64,000 nucleotides of DNA from Vibrio ostreicida (GCF_013074385.2 NZ_JABEYA020000002.1:507368-571367); one strand, 5' to 3'. Counted from the first letter of the stretch, positions 35,985-45,648 are shown. Program-made: numbers and translations. Notes: a model not told the origin generated them from the sequence alone.

Positions 35985-36432
35985 GCTTTGGGTGAGTATT
36001 TTTGTGGTGAGCTTCTCAATCTATGGCCTCTCCCTCTATGTCAGTAGCCAAAAACTGCTGATGGAAGGGCGTTACATCGCCAGTATACAAAGTCACTCTG
36101 AGTTAAACGGCCGTTGGCGAGAGAGGCTTGAAATTAATTTAAGAGATGGACAGGTTAACTCAACCATTGCCGTCGAAGGCGATGGCCTAGAAGGGGTGGC
36201 TCTGTTTTCGGTTTCCGGAGAGGTCACCAAGTCTGAGCATGGTGTCTTTGAATTGGTGTATAGCACCAGTCCTCTCCAAACCACTAAAGTGTTGGACAGC
36301 CACCATGCTGCCAGTTATACCGCGTTATTTTTGGAAGGCCGTTCACATAATACCCTGATTTATCAGGATGCTAATGTGGTCTTACTAGAGGGAGAACGCT
36401 CCTACATGATGCTGAGTCGGGTTCGTCACTGA
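35971..36432 (+). CDS. VtrC/ToxS/FidL-like periplasmic partner
   Basis: The 153-residue product has one N-terminal membrane segment (about residues 5-25) and a periplasmic beta-rich domain (RERLEINLRDGQVNSTIAVE and later strands). Small proteins of this plan (ToxS, TcpH, VtrC, FidL) pair with ToxR-like factors; VtrC and VtrA form a shared barrel that binds bile salts. The start lies 14 bases inside the preceding gene, as is typical of such pairs. Assignment is from architecture and context, since these partners diverge quickly in sequence. Confidence 0.72.
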   Translation: MNNVKLWVSIFVVSFSIYGLSLYVSSQKLLMEGRYIASIQSHSELNGRWRERLEINLRDGQVNSTIAVEGDGLEGVALFSVSGEVTKSEHGVFELVYSTSPLQTTKVLDSHHAASYTALFLEGRSHNTLIYQDANVVLLEGERSYMMLSRVRH

Positions 36433-36495
36433 TCGTTTGTGGGATACCTCCCGATGATCAGCCGGGAGATAAAAGACAGTAAAGATTTACGAGGT

Positions 36496-37098
36496 TTAGA
36501 AATGGTACTGAATGTTGGCCATTAACAGCACTTCATCGCCAATTTTTGACGTAGCTTTATGATGACCATTGTATTCATCCCATTCATATTCGAGCTCATT
36601 GACATGGTACAGGTAGCTGACTTCTGTTCCCACACTCCAATCGTTAAATCGATAGTTCAAACCCGTTTGTGCCCCTAAAACGGCACCATCTAAATCGTCA
36701 ACATCGTCGTCTGCATTATACATTTCGTAACCCAGTTTGCCGCCAATTGTCCAAGATAGCTTTTGTGTTATAGGGATTAAGTAATCATATCTTGTGTACA
36801 AGGTCCCAACTTCAAGGTCCGAGTTACTATTGTCGACACTTGTGCCTCGGTAATCATAGCCAAGGCTGAACTGATGTTTTTGGTTGAGAGTGACGCCGCC
36901 TCTCAATCCCAATGCGACGGATGACGACAGGTCTTCGTGAGATTTTACACCATCATATTCTTCGTCCGTTTCCCCGCTAATACGAGCACCAGCATCAATT
37001 CCAACAAAGTATTCATATTGATTAGCTGCGCTTGAACCGAATGAAGTTGCGGCTAAGAAAGCAGCCAGAGTGAAGAGTTTTTTCGACGTATATTTCAT
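36496..37098 (-). CDS. Small outer-membrane beta-barrel protein
   Basis: The 200-residue product has a signal peptide cut near SSAANQ and alternating amphipathic strands with a terminal phenylalanine (LLMANIQYHF), the usual C-terminus of outer-membrane barrels. The size fits an eight-strand barrel of the OmpA/OmpW-like kind. Loops are acidic (ETDEEYDGVKSHED, DDDVDDLDG). It is convergent with the VtrA/VtrC-like pair and divergent from ectA. It could be a target of the neighbouring regulator, but that is inference. Confidence 0.78.
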   Translation of the reverse strand: MKYTSKKLFTLAAFLAATSFGSSAANQYEYFVGIDAGARISGETDEEYDGVKSHEDLSSSVALGLRGGVTLNQKHQFSLGYDYRGTSVDNSNSDLEVGTLYTRYDYLIPITQKLSWTIGGKLGYEMYNADDDVDDLDGAVLGAQTGLNYRFNDWSVGTEVSYLYHVNELEYEWDEYNGHHKATSKIGDEVLLMANIQYHF

Positions 37099-37544
37099 TA
37101 TGTTTTTCCAGTATTAAAGTGATGTATTGCTTGTTGTTCGTCCCTTTCACATCGTGGTGAAAGTGCCAACTAAGCTAGGGGGGATCGCTGGAAAAACGAA
37201 AGGAAACGTGCGGAAAGGCGGAGAAAGTTTCTAAACGAGGAAAATTTACCATTATTCATGGTTTTTATGTTTTTTAATGTCGGTAAAACAAGCCATGGGA
37301 GCGGAGATTGACATCCTGCGCGTTGTGGAATCGTTCAACCTTACTCAGAGTCAGCGTCTCCTGTGATTCCCCTGTAAATTGTTTACTATTCTAATGTTTA
37401 GAGTTCTACATTGTTAAGATTGTCTTACCGAGGCTTGTTTTTTGACGCCAGTCTCAATTTTGCACATATTTTACGCGCAAATTTGCCTTTACCCCCTGGT
37501 TGTGGTCAATAATAAAGGCGAAATTTGTTTAGAGTTCAAATTAA
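37099..37544. other. Intergenic region before the ectoine operon
   Basis: This 446-base region separates the outer-membrane barrel gene (- strand) from ectA (+ strand) and must contain both promoters. No gene is seen. A 10-base palindrome GCAAATTTGC lies at 37477-37486, about 60 bases before ectA. Ectoine operons of vibrios are induced by salt and repressed by CosR, but I did not identify a CosR site or a clear -35/-10 pair. Confidence 0.5.
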
Positions 37545-38099
37545 ATGTGTGCGTTTATGATCACTTCAGAAAGCAAAATGACGGGTTCCGACTGTAATGG
37601 AAACCATGCTGAGCGATGGATATTTTTAGCACCGTCAGCTGAGGATGGTGATGATATTTTCAGGTTAATTTCCGCATGTCCCCCACTTGATGTTAACTCC
37701 TCATACTGTAATTTTCTGCAATCTACTCACTTTAGCCGCACTTGTGTTATTGCACGATACGGACAAGAGGTGGCAGGGTTTATTTCTGCGTATTGCAAAC
37801 CAGACGAACCGTCGACTCTTTTTGTTTGGCAAGTGGCGGTTGGGAAACCCTTTCGTGGTAGAGGGCTAGCAATGACCATGCTCGACCAACTTTTAGGTCG
37901 TGCCTCGTTGAGCTCAGTCAAAGCAATTGAAACAACGATTACCCAAAACAACGACGCTTCTTGGGGGCTATTCAAAAAGCTCGATGAGCGTCATGGCTGT
38001 CGGGGAGAGGTCACTATGTTTTTGGATCATCAAACGCATTTTAAAGGAAACCACGATACCGAGTATTTGTATCGAATTCCGTTGAACATTCGCCAATGA
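37545..38099 (+). CDS. ectA: L-2,4-diaminobutyrate acetyltransferase EctA
   Basis: EctA acetylates diaminobutyrate at the gamma position with acetyl-CoA, the second step of ectoine synthesis. The 184-residue product is a GNAT enzyme: the acetyl-CoA loop appears as VAVGKPFRGRGLAMTMLDQL near residues 102-121. Segments FIFRLISACPPLDVNSSYC-like at 40-60 and TITQNNDASWGLFKKLDE later are typical of EctA. It starts the operon ectA-ectB-ectC-ask. A second ATG 12 bases downstream is also possible as the start. Confidence 0.94.
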   Translation: MCAFMITSESKMTGSDCNGNHAERWIFLAPSAEDGDDIFRLISACPPLDVNSSYCNFLQSTHFSRTCVIARYGQEVAGFISAYCKPDEPSTLFVWQVAVGKPFRGRGLAMTMLDQLLGRASLSSVKAIETTITQNNDASWGLFKKLDERHGCRGEVTMFLDHQTHFKGNHDTEYLYRIPLNIRQ

Positions 38100-38120
38100 T
38101 AGGAAAAAAACGGTTTATTT

Positions 38121-39386
38121 ATGGATATTTTTGATAAAAAAGAATCAAACGTTCGCTCGTATTGCAACAGTTTTCCGGTTGTTTTTGCTAAGGCCAAGGG
38201 CTGTTGGCTAGAAACCAATCAGGGTGAGCGATACCTCGACTTTCTCGCCGGCGCTGGCTCACTCAATTATGGCCACAATAACCCCGTATTGAAACAGGCT
38301 TTGCTTGAATACATTGAAAGCGATGGTATTACGCATGGGCTTGATATGTATTCAGAGGCGAAAGCGACATTTTTAGATGCCCTTGAACGCTATATTCTGG
38401 AGCCACGCTCCTTGGAATACAAAGTCCAGTTTACTGGGCCGACAGGGACCAATGCTGTTGAGGCGGCGCTGAAATTGGCACGTAAAGTGACTGGTCGCAG
38501 TTCCATTGTTGCATTTACGAATGGCTTTCATGGTTGCACCATGGGGGCTTTGGCGGCGACGGGTAATCAACATCATCGTCAAGCGGCTGGCATGAGCTTG
38601 ACCAATGTCACTCGCCTTCCCTTTGACGGTTATGCTGATGTCGATGGTCTCAAGTTGTTTGAGACCATGTTGTCTGATCACTCTTCAGGAATGGATAAAC
38701 CTGCTGCGGTATTGATTGAAACCGTTCAAGGTGAAGGAGGCCTAAATGTGGCTTCATCAACGTGGTTACAGCGATTAAGTACAATATGTAAACAAAATGA
38801 TGTTCTGCTGATTGTGGATGATATCCAAGCTGGTTGCGGTCGAACTGGGACCTTTTTTAGTTTTGAGTCTTCTGGAATTGAACCCGATATGGTGACGTTG
38901 TCTAAATCTATTGGTGGCTATGGGTTGCCTATGGCGATCGTTTTACTCAAGCCTAAACTGGATGCTTGGCAATCGGGTGAACACAACGGGACCTTTCGTG
39001 GTAACAACCACGCTTTTGTCACCGCAGCGACAGCACTGAAAACTTATTGGTCCAATAATCAATTTGAACACCATATTGCTCGCTGTTCGGAAACCATTTC
39101 AGAAGTCATTCATCGTTGTGTCAAACGCTATCCAGAATTGTTTGTTGGCCTAAAAGGGCGTGGAATGATGCTGGGCGTCGAGTGTCATAATGGCCAACTT
39201 TCCAGTGAAATCACACAAATGTGCTTTGAACATGGCATGGTCATCGAAACAGCGGGCCCCAATGATGAAGTGATTAAGTTTTTCTGTCCCCTCACGATCA
39301 ACCAAGCAGATTTAGCACAGGGCATGGCGATTTTTGAGCGGGCGGTATCCTTGATTGCGACGACACATATCAAAAAAGCATCGTAA
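38121..39386 (+). CDS. ectB: Diaminobutyrate-2-oxoglutarate transaminase EctB
   Basis: The 421-residue product is a class III PLP aminotransferase that makes L-2,4-diaminobutyrate from aspartate semialdehyde and glutamate, the first ectoine-specific step. The signature TGPTGTNAVEAALKLARKVT is at residues 111-130, the aspartate of the cofactor site in LIVDDIQAGCGRTG, and the PLP lysine in LSKSIGGYGLPMA. Length equals that of EctB (about 420). It begins 21 bases after ectA. Confidence 0.96.
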   Translation: MDIFDKKESNVRSYCNSFPVVFAKAKGCWLETNQGERYLDFLAGAGSLNYGHNNPVLKQALLEYIESDGITHGLDMYSEAKATFLDALERYILEPRSLEYKVQFTGPTGTNAVEAALKLARKVTGRSSIVAFTNGFHGCTMGALAATGNQHHRQAAGMSLTNVTRLPFDGYADVDGLKLFETMLSDHSSGMDKPAAVLIETVQGEGGLNVASSTWLQRLSTICKQNDVLLIVDDIQAGCGRTGTFFSFESSGIEPDMVTLSKSIGGYGLPMAIVLLKPKLDAWQSGEHNGTFRGNNHAFVTAATALKTYWSNNQFEHHIARCSETISEVIHRCVKRYPELFVGLKGRGMMLGVECHNGQLSSEITQMCFEHGMVIETAGPNDEVIKFFCPLTINQADLAQGMAIFERAVSLIATTHIKKAS

Positions 39387-39399
39387 AGAGGACAGATGA

Positions 39400-39786
39400 A
39401 TGATCGTTAGAACACTAGAAGCATGTCGAGATAGCCAGCGCAAAGTTGTCGCGGAAACTTGGGAAAGTGTCCGTATGCTTCTCAAAGAAGACGAGATGGG
39501 ATTCTCTTTCCATATTACAACCATCTTTGAGGGCACCCAAACGCATATTCATTATAAAAATCATTTAGAGTCAGTTTATTGTATCAGTGGTAAGGGTGAA
39601 ATCGAGGTGATCGGAGGAACTACCTATCCGATAAATCCGGGAACATTGTACATTTTAGATGCACATGATGAGCATTATCTGCGAGCTTTCCAAGGTAGTG
39701 AAATGGTGATGGCCTGTGTCTTTAATCCGCCGCTCACAGGACAAGAAGTTCATGACGAAAAAGGGGTCTATCCGTTGGTTGACTGA
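39400..39786 (+). CDS. ectC: L-ectoine synthase EctC
   Basis: The 128-residue product is a cupin enzyme that closes N-acetyl-diaminobutyrate to ectoine. The N-terminus [20 protein letters not shown] and the metal-binding strands with [20 protein letters not shown] and [15 protein letters not shown] are typical of EctC. It is 13 bases behind ectB. No ectD (hydroxylase) follows, so hydroxyectoine is not expected from this operon. Confidence 0.96.
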   Translation: MIVRTLEACRDSQRKVVAETWESVRMLLKEDEMGFSFHITTIFEGTQTHIHYKNHLESVYCISGKGEIEVIGGTTYPINPGTLYILDAHDEHYLRAFQGSEMVMACVFNPPLTGQEVHDEKGVYPLVD

Positions 39787-39846
39787 AGGTAAATCATCAG
39801 TGTTTCCATGAGGCTCACTTTACTCTGTTTAAACTAAGGTTCTAAA

Positions 39847-41277
39847 ATGACTTATACCGTAGAGAAAATCGGCGGCACGTCAATGACGGCATTCGATGCG
39901 GTCATTGACAACATCCTTCTGCGTCCAAAGGGTGACAATCTATACCATCGAGTGTTTGTTGTTTCTGCTTATAGTGGAATCACCGACGCACTGCTCGAAT
40001 GTAAGAAGACCAATAAACCAGGCGTTTATCAATGGATTGCTAAACGTGACGATAAGTGGTTGGAGACGTTGTCGTATGTGGAGCAGAGAATGCTTCTAAC
40101 CAATGAGCATATGTTCGCAGATCCAATGAATCGGCTCAGAGCTGATAAATTCATTCTGTCTCGAATCGAAGAAGCAAAAAACTGTATTTCGAATATCATG
40201 GAGACTTGTCAGTACGGGCAGTTTTCGCTGCGTCATTACTTACCTCAGGTACGAGAGTTTCTCGCGTCAATAGGGGAAGCACATAGCGCGTTCAATACGG
40301 CGCTCAAGCTCAAAAATATTGGTGTTAATGCCAAATTTGTTGATTTGTCTTGTTGGAACTCACACACACCGAAAAGTCTTGATGCGAATATTCGTGAGGC
40401 ATTTTCCGGCATTGATGTCAGTAATGAACTACCGATTGTCACGGGTTATGCATCCTGTCAGGAAGGGCTAATGTCAACCTACGATAGAGGTTATAGTGAA
40501 ATGACGTTTAGCCGAATTGCCTCCATTACTTGTGCCGATTTGGCCATTATTCACAAAGAATATCACTTAAGTTCTGCAGACCCGCAGGTTGTGGGCATTG
40601 ATAAAGTATTCCCGATTGGCCACACCAATTATGATGTTGCCGATCAATTGGCCAGTTTAGGTATGGAAGCCATTCATCCGAATGCGGCTGCTGGATTGAG
40701 AGAAAGCGGCATCGAACTTCAGATAAAAAACACCTTCGAACCTGAACACGCTGGAACGCTGATTTCAAGCCACTATCGGCCCACCACCGACAAGGTGGAA
40801 ATCATTGCAGGGAAAGAAAAAGTCTTTGCATTGCATCTATTTGATCAAACTGTGGCTGGCCAAATAGAAAATGTTAGTTATGAACTTATGGAAATCATTT
40901 CAGATGCACATGTGAGTTTGATTGGTAAAGAAATGAATGCTAATTCAATTACCTACTACCTCGGGGGTAGCACGGAAAGCCTCAACAAAGTTTTATGTAA
41001 GGCGGAAAAACGCTACCCTAATGCGGATATCAAAGGCAGGATGGTGGCCTTGATCTCGGTGATTGGCTCACAGATTGATACGAACGAAGCGCTGGCTCAA
41101 GGCGTGTTAGCCTTGATGAAGCAAAACATCACGCCTGTGGCGCTGCATTCTTCAATGAGGAACGTCAATGTTCAGTTTGTGGTCAGTGACCATGATTACC
41201 AGCCAGCGATACACGCATTGCACGATGAGTTTTTCTTAGCGCGTTATCAAAAAAAGGGCAACACCAAAGTAGCATAA
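39847..41277 (+). CDS. ask: Ectoine-operon aspartokinase
   Basis: The 476-residue product phosphorylates aspartate, the entry step toward aspartate semialdehyde. It has the kinase N-terminus TYTVEKIGGTSMTAFDAV and two C-terminal ACT domains (VSYELMEIISDAHVSLIGKE; VALISVIGSQ). It belongs to the Ask_Ect group, which replaces the usual KFGGTS with KIGGTS and is linked to ectoine clusters in many marine bacteria. Such enzymes are usually little inhibited by lysine or threonine, which lets flux rise under salt stress. The gene closes the operon, followed by a strong terminator. Confidence 0.93.
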   Translation: MTYTVEKIGGTSMTAFDAVIDNILLRPKGDNLYHRVFVVSAYSGITDALLECKKTNKPGVYQWIAKRDDKWLETLSYVEQRMLLTNEHMFADPMNRLRADKFILSRIEEAKNCISNIMETCQYGQFSLRHYLPQVREFLASIGEAHSAFNTALKLKNIGVNAKFVDLSCWNSHTPKSLDANIREAFSGIDVSNELPIVTGYASCQEGLMSTYDRGYSEMTFSRIASITCADLAIIHKEYHLSSADPQVVGIDKVFPIGHTNYDVADQLASLGMEAIHPNAAAGLRESGIELQIKNTFEPEHAGTLISSHYRPTTDKVEIIAGKEKVFALHLFDQTVAGQIENVSYELMEIISDAHVSLIGKEMNANSITYYLGGSTESLNKVLCKAEKRYPNADIKGRMVALISVIGSQIDTNEALAQGVLALMKQNITPVALHSSMRNVNVQFVVSDHDYQPAIHALHDEFFLARYQKKGNTKVA

Positions 41278-41325
41278 TGACAGGAATCTTGAGTTCATTG
41301 TTCCTGTGTTGATTGCTTTGAACGC

Positions 41326-41357
41326 AAAAGGCCGTGTCTTCAGACACGGCCTTTTTT
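41326..41357. terminator. Bidirectional terminator between ask and tRNA-Asn
   Basis: AAAAGGCCGTGTC pairs with GACACGGCCTTTT around a TTCA loop, with six T on the + side and an A-run on the other side that serves as a T-run on the - strand. It can end the ectoine operon from the left and the tRNA-Asn transcript from the right. Confidence 0.92.
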
Positions 41358-41362
41358 GCATT

Positions 41363-41438
41363 TGGCTCCCCCTGCGGGACTCGAACCTGCGACATACGGA
41401 TTAACAGTCCGCCGTTCTACCAACTGAACTAAGGGGGA
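41363..41438 (-). tRNA. tRNA-Asn (GUU anticodon)
   Basis: The 76-base - strand sequence folds as a cloverleaf. The acceptor stem is TCCCCCT with AGGGGGA, the anticodon loop is CTGTTAA with anticodon GTT, the T-arm contains GGTTCGAGTCC, and the 3' CCA is encoded. The gene marks the junction between the accessory left part of the window and the conserved uvrB-luxO block. tRNA genes often serve as island integration sites, but no repeated 3' end was noticed in the window. Confidence 0.97.
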
Positions 41439-41571
41439 ATCGCTCAAGAGCGTGGAAATATTAGCGATGAGGCGAAAAACTGTCAACTTAATTTGATTTG
41501 AATCGGTTGGTTTTTTTAAAAAAAAGATCTTTACTTTTTTACAGCCCTTACCGTATAAAGCTTAGCTTTAC

Positions 41572-41757
41572 TTATCCACTAAAATTGTGGATAACCATGT
41601 TGATGAAATCTGAGTAATGGTAAGTGCTTTAGAAAATTTGTAGGAACAGACAAGAAAACCTTTGCCTGATTAACTTTATCTTAATGTATTTTATCGTTTT
41701 TTGTTTTTTTAAGATTATTTTGTGTTTTATAAGTAGATGATGAGAAAATGTGGATAA
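41572..41757. promoter_or_regulatory. DnaA boxes in the AT-rich region before uvrB
   Basis: Within the 544-base gene-free stretch 41439-41982 there are two perfect DnaA boxes on the - strand (TTATCCACA, 41586-41594 and 41749-41757) and one 8-of-9 match on the + strand (TTATCCACT, 41572-41580) facing the first. The surroundings are very AT-rich. E. coli uvrB also has DnaA boxes in its promoter region, so these may tie uvrB expression to replication. An origin is unlikely here. Confidence 0.7.
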
Positions 41758-41924
41758 AACACAATTTTAGGTTCAAATGTGCAAAACTTGTGAATATATT
41801 ATGGCGAGGAATAAAGCAAATTTCTACGAGGGTTCGAAATCATATCAGGATTGAACAGTTGAATCTAGTGTAAAATGATCCAAACGCTCAAAACGGGGTT
41901 ATATAATATATTTGGCTATTGTTT

Positions 41925-41940
41925 CTGTATATATATACAG
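41925..41940. promoter_or_regulatory. LexA (SOS) box of uvrB
   Basis: CTGTATATATATACAG is a perfect 16-base palindrome matching the gamma-proteobacterial LexA consensus CTG(TA)5CAG. It lies 43-58 bases before the uvrB start, so DNA damage should induce uvrB. Confidence 0.95.
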
Positions 41941-41982
41941 TCACAATGAGTTTGTTTTATTCTAGTGATGGTCGAGGTTTTA

Positions 41983-44013
41983 ATGAGCAAAGTTTTTGAA
42001 TTGGTTTCGGATTATCAGCCATCAGGAGACCAGCCAACGGCCATTAGTCAACTGCTGGAAGGCCTTGATTCGGGTTTAGCGCATCAAACTTTACTCGGGG
42101 TGACAGGTTCTGGAAAAACGTTTACGTTAGCTAATGTGATTGCCAAGGCTCAAAGGCCAGCCATTCTGCTTGCCCCAAATAAAACACTGGCTGCACAACT
42201 TTATGGAGAAATGAAGTCTTTTTTTCCACACAATGCGGTTGAGTTTTTTGTTTCTTATTATGATTACTACCAACCTGAAGCCTATGTGCCAACGACCGAC
42301 ACCTTTATCGAAAAAGATGCTTCGGTCAATGCTCATATCGAACAAATGCGTTTGTCAGCGACAAAAGCGCTGCTCGAACGTAAAGATGCCATTATCGTTG
42401 CTTCAGTATCCGCCATCTATGGTCTCGGTGATCCTCAATCTTATCTTCAGATGATGTTGCATATTCGTCGTGGTGACATGGTGGACCAGCGAGAGATACT
42501 GCGCCGATTGGCTGAATTGCAGTACAGCCGCAACGATGTTGCTTTTGAACGCGGTCAATTTAGGGTTCGAGGTGAGGTGATTGATATATTCCCTGCGGAA
42601 TCGGAGTTAGACGCAGTGCGGATTGAAATGTTTGATGAAGAAATTGAATGTATTAGTATTTTTGATCCGCTGACAGGGGTGGTGAAACAACGTGATTTAC
42701 CTAGGTTTACTGTGTACCCCAAAACCCACTACGTCACACCGCGCGATAAGATTGTTGACGCGATAGATAAGATTAAAGTGGAATTGGCTCACCGAAAAAA
42801 ACATTTGCTTGAACACAACAAATTGCTTGAAGAACAACGCATTTCTCAACGCACGCAATTTGATATTGAGATGATGTCAGAACTGGGTTTTTGTTCGGGC
42901 ATTGAAAACTATTCTCGATACCTGAGTGGTCGCAACGAAGGGGAACCACCTCCGACGTTGTTTGATTATTTGCCACATGATGGCTTATTAGTCATCGACG
43001 AATCCCATGTCACTGTCCCACAAATTGGCGCTATGTATAAAGGAGACCGTTCTCGAAAGGAAACGTTAGTCGAATTTGGTTTCCGCCTGCCATCGGCTTT
43101 GGATAACCGCCCGCTCAAATTTGAAGAGTTTGAGTCTTTAGCCCCTCAGACGATTTTTGTCTCTGCCACGCCTGGGCACTATGAAATGGACAAGTCGAAT
43201 GGTGAAGTGGCGGATCAAGTGGTTCGCCCAACAGGTTTACTTGACCCGGAACTGGAAGTTCGGCCTGTCTCGACTCAGGTTGACGATTTATTGTCTGAGA
43301 TTTCAGTTCGTGCTGCCTGCGATGAACGGGTATTGGTTACGACGTTAACCAAGCGGATGGCGGAAGATCTGACAGAATACTTAACCGAGCATGGAGTCAA
43401 AGTCCGTTACCTGCATTCCGATATTGACACGGTGGAGCGAGTGGAAATTATTCGTGATCTGCGCTTGGGACAATTTGATGTTCTAGTGGGTATTAATTTA
43501 CTCCGAGAGGGGTTAGACATGCCAGAAGTGTCATTGGTAGCGATTCTGGATGCAGACAAAGAGGGCTTTTTACGATCGGAGCGTTCATTGATTCAGACTA
43601 TTGGTCGTGCTGCTCGCAACATTCGCGGTAAAGCCATTCTTTACGCCGATAGTGTAACCAAATCTATGCACAAAGCGATGGAAGAAACGCGGCGTCGAAG
43701 AGAGAAACAAAAAGCGCATAATGATAAGTTGGGGGTATTACCCAAAGCTTTAAAACGAAATATCAAAGACATTATGGAACTGGGCGATATCGCCAAGCGC
43801 AAAAAACAACTTACAAACAAACAGGTCCCATTGTCTAAGGTGGCACAGGCATCACAATTGGATGATGTGATGACGCCGCAACAACTGGAACAGAAAATTA
43901 ACCAGATTGAAGCGCAAATGTATCAACATGCTCGCGATATGGAGTTTGAATTGGCAGCACAAAAAAGGGACCTAATCGAGCAACTTCGTCAGCAATTTAT
44001 TAAGAACAGCTAG
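41983..44013 (+). CDS. uvrB: Excinuclease ABC subunit UvrB
   Basis: UvrB verifies DNA damage and recruits UvrC in nucleotide excision repair. From the ATG at 41983 (GAGG upstream) the product is 676 residues, E. coli UvrB being 673, and starts [18 protein letters not shown]. The Walker A motif GVTGSGKT is near residue 40, the DNA-gripping beta-hairpin [12 protein letters not shown] near residue 90, helicase motifs follow, and a C-terminal UVR domain ([16 protein letters not shown]) binds UvrC. An upstream in-frame GTG/ATG pair is not favoured. The gene is preceded by a LexA box. Confidence 0.97.
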   Translation: MSKVFELVSDYQPSGDQPTAISQLLEGLDSGLAHQTLLGVTGSGKTFTLANVIAKAQRPAILLAPNKTLAAQLYGEMKSFFPHNAVEFFVSYYDYYQPEAYVPTTDTFIEKDASVNAHIEQMRLSATKALLERKDAIIVASVSAIYGLGDPQSYLQMMLHIRRGDMVDQREILRRLAELQYSRNDVAFERGQFRVRGEVIDIFPAESELDAVRIEMFDEEIECISIFDPLTGVVKQRDLPRFTVYPKTHYVTPRDKIVDAIDKIKVELAHRKKHLLEHNKLLEEQRISQRTQFDIEMMSELGFCSGIENYSRYLSGRNEGEPPPTLFDYLPHDGLLVIDESHVTVPQIGAMYKGDRSRKETLVEFGFRLPSALDNRPLKFEEFESLAPQTIFVSATPGHYEMDKSNGEVADQVVRPTGLLDPELEVRPVSTQVDDLLSEISVRAACDERVLVTTLTKRMAEDLTEYLTEHGVKVRYLHSDIDTVERVEIIRDLRLGQFDVLVGINLLREGLDMPEVSLVAILDADKEGFLRSERSLIQTIGRAARNIRGKAILYADSVTKSMHKAMEETRRRREKQKAHNDKLGVLPKALKRNIKDIMELGDIAKRKKQLTNKQVPLSKVAQASQLDDVMTPQQLEQKINQIEAQMYQHARDMEFELAAQKRDLIEQLRQQFIKNS

Positions 44014-44184
44014 CGATTGATGGTCAGTGAAAATGAGCCATTAGAGCGATCATTGGTTTCTCCATGTGATGTTTCTCAGCACGAACGAGGATCGCTGGAC
44101 AACTGATGAGTCAACATCCATGGTTTGCGATCCGGTAATACGTCAGTATTTTACAATCATTATTGGCTAATTTGGCTATAAAAT

Positions 44185-44197
44185 TTGCAAAATGCAA
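44185..44197. promoter_or_regulatory. LuxO-type operator upstream of luxO
   Basis: TTGCAAAATGCAA is a perfect palindrome that fits the LuxO binding consensus TTGCAWWWTGCAA described for Vibrio qrr promoters. It lies 51-63 bases before the luxO start; a further TGCAA half-site follows at 44105-44109 plus 100 (44205-44209). In V. cholerae such sites between luxO and the divergent qrr1 gene serve both qrr1 activation and luxO autorepression. Confidence 0.75.
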
Positions 44198-44247
44198 AGC
44201 GCAATGCAATCATTTAGACAAATTGCGAAGAAAATTTTGGCTAGGCT

Positions 44248-45642
44248 ATGCAACACTCCACAGCAATACAAAAGTCTAAATACCTTTTGATGGTTGAAGA
44301 CACGGCGTCAGTTGCGGCGTTATACCGCTCTTATTTAACGCCTCTTGGGATTGATATTAATATTGTCGGTACGGGACGAGATGCCATCGAAAGTCTTAAC
44401 TTTCGTATACCTGATTTGATCTTACTGGATCTACGTTTACCGGACATGACAGGGATGGACGTGCTTCATTCCGTTAAACAAAAAATGCCGGATGTGCCTG
44501 TTATTTTTATGACGGCACATGGCTCCATTGACACCGCGGTTGAAGCGATGCGCCATGGCGCACAAGATTTTCTCATTAAACCTTGTGAGGCGGATAGGCT
44601 GCGTGTCACCGTCAATAACGCTATTCGCAAAGCGACTAAGCTCAAAAATGCGGCAGGTAACCCGGGTAATCAGAATTATCAGGGCTTTATTGGCAGCAGT
44701 CAGACAATGCAAGCGGTTTACCGAACGATTGATTTAGCCGCATCAAGTAAGGCCAGCATTTTCATTACCGGAGAAAGTGGAACAGGCAAAGAGGTATGCG
44801 CCGAAGCTATTCATGCGGCGAGCAAACGGGGTGATAAACCTTTCATCGCTATCAACTGTGCGGCAATACCCAAAGATTTGATTGAAAGTGAGTTGTTTGG
44901 CCATGTCAAAGGTGCCTTCACGGGGGCAGCGACAGACAGGCAAGGCGCCGCTGAACTGGCTGACGGCGGTACGCTGTTTCTGGACGAATTGTGCGAAATG
45001 GATCTCGACCTACAAACTAAGTTGCTCAGATTCATACAGACGGGAACTTTCCAGAAAGTAGGATCGTCTAAAATGAAGAGCGTCGATGTCCGTTTTGTCT
45101 GTGCGACCAACAGAGATCCCTGGAAAGAAGTGCAGGAAGGGCGTTTTCGCGAGGATTTGTATTATCGACTCTACGTGATTCCTTTACACTTACCCCCATT
45201 GAGAGAGCGGGGCGACGATGTGATTGAAATTGCCTACTCCCTACTTGGCTTTATGTCGAAAGAAGAAGGCAAAGATTTTGTGCGGTTGGCGCCAGAGGTG
45301 GTCGGCCGCTTTGCTCGATATGAATGGCCAGGCAATGTTCGACAGTTACAGAATGTCCTCAGAAATGTAGTGGTTCTTAATAATGGGGAAAATATTTCAA
45401 TGGATATGCTGCCGCCACCATTAAACGCGCCAGTGGAAAACCAGATTAGAGTCGACCTTAGGGAACAGGATCAGGTGTCGGTTCATGATATTTTCCCGTT
45501 GTGGTTGACTGAAAAGCAGGCGATTGAACAAGCCATTGAAGCCTGTGAGGGTAACATACCTCGGGCGGCGGGTTATCTTGATGTCAGCCCTTCGACCATC
45601 TATCGAAAACTCCAAAACTGGAATGCAAAGGAAACACAATAA
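44248..45642 (+). CDS. luxO: Quorum-sensing response regulator LuxO
   Basis: LuxO is the sigma-54 activator that, when phosphorylated by LuxU at low cell density, switches on the Qrr small RNAs. The 464-residue product has a full receiver domain with the phospho-acceptor Asp61 ([11 protein letters not shown]), an AAA+ domain with Walker [10 protein letters not shown] and the loop GAFTGA, and a Fis-type C-terminal helix-turn-helix ([20 protein letters not shown]). The neighbours uvrB, luxU, ybhK and moaA are those of V. cholerae. luxU starts seven bases after its stop. Confidence 0.96.
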   Translation: MQHSTAIQKSKYLLMVEDTASVAALYRSYLTPLGIDINIVGTGRDAIESLNFRIPDLILLDLRLPDMTGMDVLHSVKQKMPDVPVIFMTAHGSIDTAVEAMRHGAQDFLIKPCEADRLRVTVNNAIRKATKLKNAAGNPGNQNYQGFIGSSQTMQAVYRTIDLAASSKASIFITGESGTGKEVCAEAIHAASKRGDKPFIAINCAAIPKDLIESELFGHVKGAFTGAATDRQGAAELADGGTLFLDELCEMDLDLQTKLLRFIQTGTFQKVGSSKMKSVDVRFVCATNRDPWKEVQEGRFREDLYYRLYVIPLHLPPLRERGDDVIEIAYSLLGFMSKEEGKDFVRLAPEVVGRFARYEWPGNVRQLQNVLRNVVVLNNGENISMDMLPPPLNAPVENQIRVDLREQDQVSVHDIFPLWLTEKQAIEQAIEACEGNIPRAAGYLDVSPSTIYRKLQNWNAKETQ

Positions 45643-45648
45643 CTTATC

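Noticed and set aside
41439..41982. Replication origin because of DnaA boxes and AT-richness
   Set aside because: Only two perfect boxes and one near match, no origin-linked genes, and uvrB promoters are known to carry DnaA boxes.
44137..44155. ACTGACGT on the - strand as the core of a qrr1 gene
   Set aside because: Only eight bases match the Qrr core, the flanks do not, and no terminator hairpin with a T-run follows toward uvrB.
44171..44190. TTGGCTATAAAATTTGC read as a sigma-54 promoter for luxO
   Set aside because: The GG and GC are separated by eleven bases, not ten, and the -24 element is TGGCTA rather than TGGCAC. The stretch also overlaps the LuxO palindrome.
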